A DNA stretch of 16,804 bases from Geobacter sp. UBA5608 (GCA_002424705.1 DIKW01000006.1:1-16804), one strand, 5' to 3'; positions 1-6,457 are shown, counted from the first letter of the stretch. The notes: generated by a model from the sequence alone, not told the origin. Program-made: numbers and translations.

Positions 1-34
1 AGTAAGCCAGTCCCTCTTGATTGAGCTGTTAGGG
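1..34 (-). repeat. attC site, partial (third cassette)
   Basis: This is the R''/L'' arm of a third attC, cut by the window start. The core GTTAGG (plus strand, 28-33) and the L box GCCAGTCCC (7-15) match the same parts of the two complete sites at 487-605 and 880-999. Confidence 0.8.
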
Positions 35-469
35 CTTTTGTTTGGGAATCATTGAATAGAATTCTTTTAATTCACAGTGAATAACTGGAATTACGGAAAG
101 CAATGCTGTCCCTGCAAGCCCGAATGCTAGTGGAATTCCTGAAATTCCTTGTTTTTGAATGAAAATAAAGTATGCATACCCTGCTAGCATAGCAAGAGCA
201 GGGATAGTTGCTACACAAGCAATGGCAAATGGAATGCCTCTAAAGTTTTCTGGAATTAATATTGAACGTGACTTTATGAAAACAAGTATGCGGTATAAGA
301 CTAAAACAGGAACAATTGCCGCCAATATACCTAAAACTTTTTGAACTAAAAATAGCATAACATTGCTGGCACCAAATAAGTGAACAAGCGGGAAAGCAAG
401 TGTGCCAACTAAAGCGCCACCCCCGAAATAAGCTGCTACCAAACAGGTTAAATAAATCAATGCACGCAT
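29..469 (-). CDS. Cassette-encoded membrane protein of unknown function (146 aa)
   Basis: I do not recognise a family. The protein is almost entirely hydrophobic, with about four membrane segments near residues 2-24, 43-65, 80-104 and 112-130, so it is probably an inner-membrane protein. The ATG at 469 is chosen because an AAAGGTG ribosome-binding sequence lies a few bases upstream, just inside the GTTAGGGC core that starts the cassette. The TAA stop is formed by the CCTAAC core of the next attC (29-31), so gene and recombination site overlap. No promoter is visible within the cassette; expression presumably depends on read-through from upstream cassettes or the array promoter. Existence of the gene is well supported by its fit to the cassette; its function is unknown. 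Confidence 0.8.
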   Translation of the reverse strand: MRALIYLTCLVAAYFGGGALVGTLAFPLVHLFGASNVMLFLVQKVLGILAAIVPVLVLYRILVFIKSRSILIPENFRGIPFAIACVATIPALAMLAGYAYFIFIQKQGISGIPLAFGLAGTALLSVIPVIHCELKEFYSMIPKQKP

Positions 470-486
470 ACATTCACCTTTCTAGC

Positions 487-605
487 CCTAACGTTCACGA
501 GATAAGGGGCTGGCGACTCGAAGCCCCGGAAACACGGAAGTACGACAAGGACATTGCTAAAATTCAACGCACAGTAAGCCAGTCCCACTTGATTGAGCTG
601 TTAGG
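487..605 (-). repeat. attC recombination site (complete, about 119 bp)
   Basis: On the plus strand, outer cores CCTAAC (487-492) and GTTAGG (600-605) are inverted. Inside them, L boxes GGGGCTGGC and GCCAGTCCC pair with one G-T mismatch. A further inner repeat GGGGCT/AGCCCC follows, and the remaining central part can form the variable terminal structure. The cut point on the minus strand is between G492 and T491. The site is closely similar along its whole length to the one at 880-999. Confidence 0.88.
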
Positions 606-867
606 GGTCTGGTTGCCTTCTTTTGTATGTTTTGTAACCCTCGTAAATCAAGAGAGTTAACGCAATTAAGGTTGTAAGAATGCCTATAACAAGTGCTTGT
701 TGCCAAGTGAGCCACCCATGTCTACTTGTTGGAGGGACCAACGTATTGAGATTATAAGCTGTAATTGAATTGCTTATGTAAAGTGGACCGGCCACTAAGG
801 CAATGGCCGAAAAAAATATCGTACTCCAGCTTGCACGATAATTTTTTTGTTGTTTTTGGGCACCCAT
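601..867 (-). CDS. Cassette-encoded small two-TM membrane protein (88 aa)
   Basis: No family is recognised. The N-terminus is polar and basic (MGAQKQQKNYRAS), followed by a membrane segment at about residues 13-31, a roughly 25-residue polar loop rich in N, T and P, a second segment at about 56-76, and a basic tail (YKTYKRRQPDP). This pattern suggests a hairpin membrane protein with both ends in the cytoplasm. The open frame runs back to 948, but that part lies inside the attC, so the ATG at 867, the first after the GTTAGGGG core, is taken as the start; the ribosome-binding sequence there is weak. The stop TAA (601-603) is part of the next attC core. Two-TM proteins of this size are common among cassette genes and can be toxins, immunity factors or small regulators; nothing here decides between them. 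Confidence 0.7.
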   Translation of the reverse strand: MGAQKQQKNYRASWSTIFFSAIALVAGPLYISNSITAYNLNTLVPPTSRHGWLTWQQALVIGILTTLIALTLLIYEGYKTYKRRQPDP

Positions 868-879
868 GAAGAACTTACC

Positions 880-999
880 CCTAACGTTCACGAGATAAGG
901 GGCTGGCGACTCGAAGCCCCGGAAACAACGAAAGTACGATACGGACACTACAGAAATTCAGCACCCAGCTAGCCAGTCCCTCTTGATTGAGCCGTTAGG
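880..999 (-). repeat. attC recombination site (complete, about 120 bp)
   Basis: On the plus strand, inverted cores CCTAAC (880-885) and GTTAGG (994-999) enclose L boxes GGGGCTGGC and GCCAGTCCC and an inner GGGGCT/AGCCCC hairpin. The first 46 or so bases are nearly identical to the site at 487-605, and the middle part also remains alignable, as is typical of lineage-specific attC sites in chromosomal integrons. The cut point on the minus strand is between G885 and T884. Confidence 0.88.
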
Positions 1000-1008
1000 A
1001 GCAAGCAG

Positions 1009-1854
1009 CTACTGCCAACATGTTAGTTTTGACGCCACTATACTCATGTGGTTTTCAGGCGCAAAAATGTGCCATTTACCAGAATTGTGTATTAAGTTTA
1101 TGGGAATAGCTTCAGTAGCTTGGAATGTTAGGTCAAAGCCTGTATTAGGCGGCTCATGCCATCCCTTGAATTTTAGGCTTGATTTTTTATTGTCTTGCTC
1201 AAGACAGTATAGTTCAACGCGGTGCCCATTTTTTGAAAGAGCTGTGAGTACGAAGCCAAACGGTGAATTCAATGAATTGTACAGCACTAACAACTGATTG
1301 TTCTTTGAGAAAAATACAGAATGATCTCCGATATGCGCATACAGTAGAGAACGATTTTGAGGGTTTATGAAATACATGCCAGGACTGTCGTGCATGTACT
1401 CTGCTTCAACCATCTGATAGCCACTAGCTGCCAGCGGGCCTGCGTATAAATACTCTGTGCTGTCTCCATCATGGTCTTTGCCTTCTGGTTTATACATATC
1501 CCTAAACCGGATAGGTGAACCTGATGATGTCTTGATTGAAAGTGTTTTACCTCTTCGCACAACAGCACTCTGGTGTTGTGCGATCAATAGATTCTCAGCA
1601 TTCTTGTTAGGCAACCAACTTATCGCTTCTTCAGTTGGCTGTTTTTTCAGCAAAATAGAATCGGCGACATTATTTTCGAGATTCTCAAAGGTTATTGTCT
1701 TGCTCTGTGATGACCGCTTATTTTTAAGAAGTGAAGATAAATCGGTAGCCAATGAGTAGGGTTCTGGTTGTCTTGGAGCTATATAGAATATCAAGGCAAG
1801 GACCAAGACAATTAAGATTATTAGCAATATTGCTTTTTTTATAATGCGAAGCAC
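1009..1854 (-). CDS. Cassette-encoded membrane-anchored protein, unknown function (281 aa)
   Basis: No family is recognised. Residues 7-25 are a strongly hydrophobic anchor after a basic MLRIIKKA start, followed by a polar region of about 250 residues without further membrane segments. The predicted topology is therefore a single N-terminal anchor with a periplasmic or extracytoplasmic body. The body has alternating short hydrophobic and polar stretches (for example LLYAHIGDHSVFFSKNNQLLV), suggesting a beta-rich fold. The start is the GTG at 1854: the sequence AGGAG lies 6 bases upstream and is itself part of the cassette core GTTAGGAG. The gene ends in TAG a few bases before the attC core. 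It sits next to the attI-like site, the position of the most recently inserted and usually best expressed cassette. Confidence 0.78.
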   Translation of the reverse strand: MLRIIKKAILLIILIVLVLALIFYIAPRQPEPYSLATDLSSLLKNKRSSQSKTITFENLENNVADSILLKKQPTEEAISWLPNKNAENLLIAQHQSAVVRRGKTLSIKTSSGSPIRFRDMYKPEGKDHDGDSTEYLYAGPLAASGYQMVEAEYMHDSPGMYFINPQNRSLLYAHIGDHSVFFSKNNQLLVLYNSLNSPFGFVLTALSKNGHRVELYCLEQDNKKSSLKFKGWHEPPNTGFDLTFQATEAIPINLIHNSGKWHIFAPENHMSIVASKLTCWQ

Positions 1855-1861
1855 GCAAGGC

Positions 1862-1876
1862 TCCTAACGTTTATTA
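1862..1876 (-). other. attI-like core at the end of the cassette array
   Basis: The minus strand reads CTAATAAACGTTAGG across 1876-1862. The CTAA and TTAG halves are inverted around AAACG, the arrangement seen at known attI simple sites, where an inverted L half precedes an AAAG/GTTAG core. No second half with attC-type L boxes exists to the right, so this is not another attC. It marks the array end at the G1868/T1867 cut point. Whether it is a functional attI or a secondary integration site cannot be told without an integrase. Confidence 0.5.
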
Positions 1877-1877
1877 G

Positions 1878-2002
1878 ACACCCTAAATTTCCGGAAAAAA
1901 CGACATTTTGTCGTTTTTTCCGGTTTGCTATTCTTTAACCTTCCGTTATTATTTGTTTAATACAAAATAAAAACACCCTAAATTTTTAGCTTAAAACGAC
2001 AT
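1878..2002. repeat. Spaced direct repeat beside the attI-like core
   Basis: ACACCCTAAATTT occurs at 1878-1890 and again at 1973-1985. Each copy is followed, 7 or 8 bases later, by AAACGACAT (1898-1906 and 1994-2002). The copies start 95 bp apart. The left copy begins 10 bp from the recombination cut point. AGGGTGTTTT at 2057-2066 is an inverted copy of AAAACACCCT (1970-1979). These could be integrase-binding repeats of an attI site or the remnant of a duplication. Confidence 0.6.
1891..1923. terminator. Perfect 15-bp palindrome, possible bidirectional terminator
   Basis: CCGGAAAAAACGACA (1891-1905) and its exact reverse complement (1909-1923) flank a 3-base loop. The inner CGACA/TGTCG hairpin has an A-run on one side and a T-run on the other, so it can act as a weak intrinsic terminator in both directions. 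It separates the diadenylate-cyclase-like gene at 2115-3398 from the cassettes and would limit read-through into them. It could instead be a protein-binding or cruciform site. Confidence 0.45.
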
Positions 2003-2114
2003 GAGTGTACTCCCGTTGCAGGGTGCTGGGATAGTAACACAATTTCCACACAAACGAGGGTGTTTTAAGGGGGTAAAGTGTCTCAAACCCACCCGCAAGC
2101 TCACTGCATGCATG

Positions 2115-3398
2115 TCACCCGAACCGATAGATCAACCGGCCATCCTGATACAGCTCGATCGGCCCATCCTGCGACACCTTGATCACCTTGCCGAAAAAGG
2201 ATGCGGCGATGGCGGCGGTGGTGCGACCGCCGCCGATCACCAGCTCGCGGGCATGGGAGGTATCAATGATAAAGCCGGTCTCCAGCAGCTTGCCGTGGGG
2301 GTCAAGTACGGTCATGCCGTCGGAAGAGAGGATCCGCAACAGGGTGCCGGATTGTTTCAACTCGGCGATCCCCTGCCCTTTGACCCGGCTGATCAGCAGA
2401 CGCACGATCGGGTCATCGCCACCTACCGAACCTTTTTTGAGCGGCGCCAGCTGACGGGCCGTGCCGGCATGGATCAGGATCACCGTGCCGTGGCGCAGTT
2501 TCGAGACGGCATAGACCGTCCAGAGCAGGTCATCCACCGTCTCCTGGTCCATCTCATCCCCCAGGAAGGAACGGAAGATATCCGGGTCAAAGATCGCCCA
2601 GACCCCCTTGCGCCTGATCAGCAGCTTGGCCGGACTGATCAGCACCTCGATCTCGGAGACCTCATTGACGGTGATGGCAAAGGCGCCGCTGCCGGCGCGC
2701 CTGACCAGGGAGAACATCTCCCGTTGGGTCAACCGTTCAATATCGGTCTGCACGGTATTGGGCGATGTACGCAGGACACCGATCACCTGCATCTGGATGC
2801 CGGCCACAAAGAACAGGTTGTTGCCGTCGATGAAACGATAGGTGAGCGGGTTGTCCAGAAAAGTGGGCGAGATGCCCTGATGGGGCTGCAACGGGATCAG
2901 GCTGTGGCCGCGGGCCCTGAAGGTCTTGCGCAGGGCCGGTTCGGTGGTGCGGTGCACCAGGAAACCGGTGGTGGCCGGTTTGCCTTCGTAACGCTGATAG
3001 GAGAGGTTTTTGAGCAGCTGGATCAGCTGCTGGATCGGCCAGAAGCCTTTGCTACTGTCCCCCCGCAGAAAGCGGGCCACGGTGATGTCCATGATCGAGG
3101 CCAGCAGGGCGGTGCGAAAATGGGCGGCAAACCCCTCCAGCTTGAAGCCGCTGTAGAGGCCGGAGAAGGCCGCCAACAGTTCATGACAAAAGCGGGTTTC
3201 GGTCTTGGTAAAGGGCAGACCGGGTCTGAACGCGGAGAAGCAGTAGCTGCGTCCCTCGATGTCGATGGTGTGCGACAGGCCACCTTCCACCCCGTGGCCG
3301 GCTGTCTGCGGCTCGTCGGTTACAACAAATTCCACAGCGGCATCGCCCAGCAGGCTGCTGATGGCAGGCTTGATGGCATCAAAGACGTTGATCGGCAT
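2115..3398 (-). CDS. Divergent diadenylate-cyclase-like (DAC/DisA_N domain) protein
   Basis: The last 130 or so residues resemble the DAC domain of DisA and DacA, which make cyclic di-AMP from two ATP. Recognisable elements are a HGTVILIH strand (from residue 303), DGMTVLD (360), GGGRTTAA (about 389-396), and a closing KVIKVSQDGPIELYQDG segment that corresponds to the VSEE-type strands. Two signature motifs are altered: DGA is DGM, and GTRHRAA has become GGGRTTA, so the RHR triplet is lost. The first 280 or so residues have no membrane segment and are probably a sensor domain, as in the DACNV-type architecture of N-terminal sensor plus C-terminal DAC. ATG 3398 follows an AGGA sequence. The gene is monocistronic and divergent from 3578. 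It may be inactive, use another nucleotide, or act as a nucleotide sensor; activity is not established. Confidence 0.72.
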   Translation of the reverse strand: MPINVFDAIKPAISSLLGDAAVEFVVTDEPQTAGHGVEGGLSHTIDIEGRSYCFSAFRPGLPFTKTETRFCHELLAAFSGLYSGFKLEGFAAHFRTALLASIMDITVARFLRGDSSKGFWPIQQLIQLLKNLSYQRYEGKPATTGFLVHRTTEPALRKTFRARGHSLIPLQPHQGISPTFLDNPLTYRFIDGNNLFFVAGIQMQVIGVLRTSPNTVQTDIERLTQREMFSLVRRAGSGAFAITVNEVSEIEVLISPAKLLIRRKGVWAIFDPDIFRSFLGDEMDQETVDDLLWTVYAVSKLRHGTVILIHAGTARQLAPLKKGSVGGDDPIVRLLISRVKGQGIAELKQSGTLLRILSSDGMTVLDPHGKLLETGFIIDTSHARELVIGGGRTTAAIAASFFGKVIKVSQDGPIELYQDGRLIYRFG

Positions 3399-3448
3399 GG
3401 TGTCGGGTTCCTGACTATCTGGGAAATCGGTGTACTGGAGGTAGCGTT

Positions 3449-3466
3449 TTTAATGGCGCCGTTAAA
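3449..3466. promoter_or_regulatory. Near-perfect dyad at the expected start of the DAC-like transcript
   Basis: TTTAATGGCGCCGTTAAA is a dyad with one mismatched pair (TTTAA-N-GGCGCC-N-TTAAA). It starts two bases downstream of the minus-strand -10 box (3468-3473), so a bound protein would cover the transcription start. This is the classic place for a repressor operator. The regulator is unknown. Confidence 0.4.
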
Positions 3467-3467
3467 G

Positions 3468-3495
3468 AGTATACCAGCGCAGAATGGTCTGTCCA
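3468..3495 (-). promoter_or_regulatory. Sigma70-type promoter for the DAC-like gene
   Basis: On the minus strand, TGGACA (3495-3490) and TATACT (3473-3468) are separated by 16 bp. The -10 box has an upstream TG (TGGTATACT), an extended -10 feature. Each hexamer matches consensus at five of six positions. The start codon is about 70 bases downstream. Confidence 0.6.
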
Positions 3496-3519
3496 GTGGC
3501 GACGTTGCGGGTTTTCGGC

Positions 3520-3548
3520 TTTGCAGCGTGCTTGTTTTACAGTATAGA
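3520..3548 (+). promoter_or_regulatory. Possible promoter for the 3578-6126 operon
   Basis: TTTGCA (3520-3525) and TATAGA (3543-3548) are 17 bp apart, each matching sigma70 consensus at four of six positions, and lie about 30 bases before the start codon. The leader would be very short but long enough for the GGAGG site at 3568-3572. Confidence 0.38.
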
Positions 3549-3577
3549 TAGGCCATATTTGTCTGCTGGAGGCCACC

Positions 3578-4708
3578 ATGTCACGCCCGATCTACATCGC
3601 TACGCTCTGCCTGTCACTGGCGCTGTTCACCCTCGCCTGCCCTGTATCTGCAAAGCCGCTCTGTGTGGAGAGCGAGGGTGAAGCGGTGATTGTGCGGGGC
3701 GATCTGCCTTCGGCCAGGATCGAGGCGATCAACCGGGCCAAATGGGCCGCGGTTGAGCAGGTGGCGGGGGTTGAGGTCAACAGTCGCACCATTGTTCAGG
3801 ATTCGGCCCTGCTGGACGACATCATCACCACCCGGACACAAGGCGTGGTCACCAGCCATCGTCTGATTAAGGAGCAGCAGAACGTTGACAGCGTCACGGT
3901 GCGGGTTGCGGCCTGCGTCGAGCCTGCACAGGCCCGTGAGGCGGTCTCACCGCTGGCATTAAACAGCGCCGTGGCGGTCTTTGTCCCGGCACGACAGCTG
4001 ACTGGCGGCAAACAGGTGCAGTACGACGACAGCACCAGCTTCAGCGAGGCGCTGAACCATGCCTTGATCCAGAAGGGGTTTACCGTGCGCGACCTGGCCG
4101 CCGGCCCCGCAATCAAGGCGGCCGACATGGACCGGGCCTTAAAGGACGGCAACCTCATCGCCCTGCGCTCCCTGGCCTACCGCTACCAGACCAACACCAT
4201 CCTGATCGGCCGGATCGAACCGACTATCTCCACCAGCCGCGGCGAGGATGTGGGCTACGGCATCAGCATGCCGTTCACCACGGTGACGGTGCGCCTTAAT
4301 TACCGCCTGTTGACCCGTGACGGAGGCGGCCAGCTGGCCATACTGGCCGCCGGCAGTGAAGAGGCAACCGGCCTGGCCCCGGCACCGGCCGATGCCCAGG
4401 CAGCGGCGCTCAAGAATCTGGCCGAGCGCGCTGTTCCGGTTATCATGGACAAGGTCGAGCAACGGATCAGGGAACTGGCCGCCAAGGTAAGGGTGACGGT
4501 CGAAGGGGTCAGCAGCCCGGATGAGAGCTTTGCCGTCCGCGACACCCTGCAGCGGATCACCTGGGTGGCCGGTGTGGAGGATCTGGGCCTGGGCCAGTTC
4601 CGGGTCAGTTTTCCGGAAAATCCGCTCTATCTGGCCAATAGCCTGACCCAACGCGGCTTCAGGATCGTCAACTACAGCAAGGATGCCATCAGGGTGCGCC
4701 GCCAATGA
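3578..4708 (+). CDS. Secreted FlgT-like protein, function unknown here
   Basis: Residues 1-25 form a signal peptide (cleavage likely after VSA); the TLAC at 18-21 is a poor lipobox, so a soluble periplasmic protein is favoured. Residues 30-115 resemble the FlgT N-terminal fold: GEA, GD, an AR-AI-A-AVEQ-G helix pattern with V-S-T-V following, and a closing V-V-A-V strand. The middle part (about 130-290) has TolB/FlgO-type alternating strands (AVAVFVPAR, TILIGRIEP, VTVRLNYRLL), and the last 80 residues form another small alpha/beta unit. True FlgT is a flagellar motor protein, but no flagellar gene is nearby, so only the fold is inferred. GGAGG lies 5 bases before the ATG. The stop overlaps the next gene's start as ATGA (4705-4708), so the two are translationally coupled. 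Confidence 0.65.
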   Translation: MSRPIYIATLCLSLALFTLACPVSAKPLCVESEGEAVIVRGDLPSARIEAINRAKWAAVEQVAGVEVNSRTIVQDSALLDDIITTRTQGVVTSHRLIKEQQNVDSVTVRVAACVEPAQAREAVSPLALNSAVAVFVPARQLTGGKQVQYDDSTSFSEALNHALIQKGFTVRDLAAGPAIKAADMDRALKDGNLIALRSLAYRYQTNTILIGRIEPTISTSRGEDVGYGISMPFTTVTVRLNYRLLTRDGGGQLAILAAGSEEATGLAPAPADAQAAALKNLAERAVPVIMDKVEQRIRELAAKVRVTVEGVSSPDESFAVRDTLQRITWVAGVEDLGLGQFRVSFPENPLYLANSLTQRGFRIVNYSKDAIRVRRQ

Positions 4709-6126
4709 AGGTTCTGTTCATCCATCCCTACGGCAGCAACTTTCTGGCCGGCAAGCCGGATATCACCACCATCTTCAACGTGATGCCCCCCTTAGGGCTG
4801 CTCTCGATCATGGCCTGGCTGGAACGGCATGCGGTTGCCTCCGAGATCATCGACTGCTACGCCACGCCGATGCCGCAGGATCTGCTGGTGGACGAGATCA
4901 TCCACCGCGCCCCCGACGTCGTGGCCTTTTCCTGCACCACCTCCTCGTTTCTGGAGGGCAATCGGATCGCTGAGGCGCTCAAGGCGCGTAACAGTGGGAT
5001 CACGGTCATATTCGGCGGCGCCCACGCCTGCACCATGGGGCCGCCACTGCTGGACCGCTTTCCGGCCATCGACTACCTGGTGCTGGGCGAAGGGGAGCAG
5101 ACCATGCTGGAGCTGGTGCAGGACGGCTGTCGCAACCCGGCCGCCATCCCCGGCCTGGCCTACCGCGACAGCCAGGGAATTGGTATCGCCTCGGCACCCC
5201 GCGACCTGATCCCTGATCTGGACCAGCTCCCCTTCCCGGCCTACCACCTGCTGCCCGGTTTTCCTGAAAAGTACAAGCTGCCGCTGTTCAGTTCTCCCAA
5301 GTTTCCCAATACCAGTATCATCTCCAGCCGCGGCTGCCCCTACCAATGCTCCTACTGCGACCGCTCGGTCTTTAGCAAGGGCTTCCGCTTCAATTCGCCG
5401 GATTACATCCTGGAGCATGTGGCCATGCTCAAACGGGACTACGGCATCCGCCACGTCTTCTTCTACGACGACCTGTTCACCTTCGACCGCAAGCGGGTGG
5501 CCGAATTCTGTGAACTGAAACGGAAAAAAGGGATCGATGTCGGTTACAACTGTATTGCACGGCTGGAACATGTGGATGCAGAACTGCTGAAATTACTCAA
5601 AGATTCAGGCTGTTGGCAGGTCAACTTCGGCATCGAGTCGGGTGACCCGGAGATTCTCAAACAACATCGCAAATTTTACGGACTGGACGAGGTGGGACGC
5701 AAGCTGCAGATGGTGAAGGATAGCGGCATGCGGGTCAAGGGGCTGTTTATGGTGGGCCTGCCGGGCGAGGACGAGGCCGCCATCCGGCGCACCATCGATT
5801 ACGCCCTGTCGCTGCCGCTGGATGAGATCAACGTCACCAAGTTCACCCCCTTCCCCGGCGCGCCGGTCTACCGGACCCTTGAACAGTTCGGCCAGTTTAC
5901 CGAGGATTGGGAGCTGATGAACTGCATGAACTTTGTCTTTATCCCCAACGGCATGAGCGCGGAGCAGCTTGAAAAACTCTACGACGAGTTCATCAGCCGT
6001 TTCTACCGCCGCACCCGCATCCACTGGGGCTATACCCGGATGCTCTGGAAATCGCCCCACAGCGTGCTGGATTTCCTGAAAAACCTGCCGGCCATTATCC
6101 GCTTTGAACGCCAGCAGAAATGGTGA
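4705..6126 (+). CDS. Radical SAM protein with N-terminal B12-binding-type domain
   Basis: The layout is that of cobalamin-dependent class B radical SAM enzymes. A Rossmann-like N-terminal domain (residues 1-160) contains a MPPLGLLSIMAWL segment, FGGAHAC and the YLVLGEGEQT motif typical of the family. The radical SAM core follows, with CPYQCSYC giving the 4Fe-4S ligands Cys211, Cys215 and Cys218, and with NFGIESGD and KGLFMVGLPGE segments in the usual places. The classical DxHxxG cobalamin motif is not evident, so B12 may be bound base-off without it or not at all. Family members methylate unactivated carbons or rearrange tetrapyrrole, hopanoid or peptide substrates; the substrate here is unknown. 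It overlaps the upstream FlgT-like gene by 4 bp. The convergent operon ends only 60 bp away, which hints at, but does not show, a shared pathway. Confidence 0.82.
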   Translation: MKVLFIHPYGSNFLAGKPDITTIFNVMPPLGLLSIMAWLERHAVASEIIDCYATPMPQDLLVDEIIHRAPDVVAFSCTTSSFLEGNRIAEALKARNSGITVIFGGAHACTMGPPLLDRFPAIDYLVLGEGEQTMLELVQDGCRNPAAIPGLAYRDSQGIGIASAPRDLIPDLDQLPFPAYHLLPGFPEKYKLPLFSSPKFPNTSIISSRGCPYQCSYCDRSVFSKGFRFNSPDYILEHVAMLKRDYGIRHVFFYDDLFTFDRKRVAEFCELKRKKGIDVGYNCIARLEHVDAELLKLLKDSGCWQVNFGIESGDPEILKQHRKFYGLDEVGRKLQMVKDSGMRVKGLFMVGLPGEDEAAIRRTIDYALSLPLDEINVTKFTPFPGAPVYRTLEQFGQFTEDWELMNCMNFVFIPNGMSAEQLEKLYDEFISRFYRRTRIHWGYTRMLWKSPHSVLDFLKNLPAIIRFERQQKW

Positions 6127-6133
6127 GATCTGC

Positions 6134-6172
6134 AACACCAGCGGCATGCCAGTACAGCATGCCGCTGGTGTT
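6134..6172. terminator. Strong hairpin between convergent genes
   Basis: AACACCAGCGGCATGC (6134-6149) and its exact reverse complement (6157-6172) enclose a 7-base loop. This 16-bp perfect stem sits between the stops of the radical SAM gene (+) and the last gene of the minus-strand operon. There is no T-run, so it is a weak fit to an intrinsic terminator but well placed as a bidirectional transcript end or 3' stabiliser. Confidence 0.6.
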
Positions 6173-6186
6173 AGCGGAATAATCCG

Positions 6187-6438
6187 TTAGCGGCCGATGG
6201 TGATCTGAATCCCACCACGATCGGGGCTGCGGTGTTTTTTCTTTTTGTGTTTCTTGCCGTTTTTCACCTTTACGGGCTGGCCTGAAAGCTTGACGCCAGG
6301 AGGCGGCGGCAACAACGGCAGCTTGTTCGGCGCCGGCAGCCCTGGCGGAGGCGGCGGCAACGGCAAGCCGGCGCTGGCAACCGAGGCCATGACGGTTACG
6401 GCAAGCATGATGCAAGCATACCGCAGTAGCTGTTTCAT
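6187..6438 (-). CDS. Small secreted proline-rich, lysine-rich protein (83 aa)
   Basis: No family is recognised. Residues 1-23 are a signal peptide (cleavage after ASA). The mature part has two polyproline runs (LPLPPPPPGLPAP, then LPLLPPPPG), a strongly basic stretch (KVKNGKKHKKKKHR) and a short hydrophobic C-terminus (GGIQITIGR). Low complexity suggests an extended periplasmic or cell-surface linker that could touch lipid head groups or polyanions. The ATG at 6438 has GGGAG 8 bases upstream. It is the last gene of the operon that starts at 14048, after a 19-bp gap, so it is likely co-transcribed with the exporter. Pro-rich short proteins are common in GC-rich genomes, but the signal peptide, good ribosome site and position support a real gene. 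Confidence 0.6.
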   Translation of the reverse strand: MKQLLRYACIMLAVTVMASVASAGLPLPPPPPGLPAPNKLPLLPPPPGVKLSGQPVKVKNGKKHKKKKHRSPDRGGIQITIGR

Positions 6439-6457
6439 AGAGTGACTCCCTTTCCGA

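Larger units (their letters stand above)
1..1868 (-). mobile_element. Integron gene-cassette array, attI-proximal end, no integrase in window
   Basis: Two complete cassettes (1867-885 and 884-492) and one cut by the window edge (491 to beyond 1) lie head to tail on the minus strand. Each holds one minus-strand ORF whose start lies within about 25 bases of a GTTAGG core and whose stop lies in or just before the next attC. The attC arms differ in length as expected for minus-strand orientation: extra bases sit in the R''/L'' arm. The array is AT-richer than the chromosome to its right, and each cassette differs from the next, as in chromosomal integrons. No tyrosine-recombinase ORF is seen between the array end and 3398, so this is either an array whose intI lies elsewhere or an integrase-less attC cluster (CALIN type). 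Confidence 0.85.

Noticed and set aside
868..948. N-terminal extension of the 601-867 ORF
   Set aside because: The extra 27 codons lie inside the attC site; the first start after the cassette boundary is ATG 867.
1..999. Regular repeats as a CRISPR array
   Set aside because: Repeats of about 120 bp with internal inverted arms, separated by single ORFs, are attC sites; no short repeat-spacer pattern or cas gene is present.
2001..3551. Long plus-strand ORF (516 aa) starting where intI would begin
   Set aside because: It is antisense to the DAC-like gene, is full of Asp/Gly/His/Gln-rich low-complexity segments typical of a GC-rich shadow frame, and shows no tyrosine-recombinase or other family motifs.
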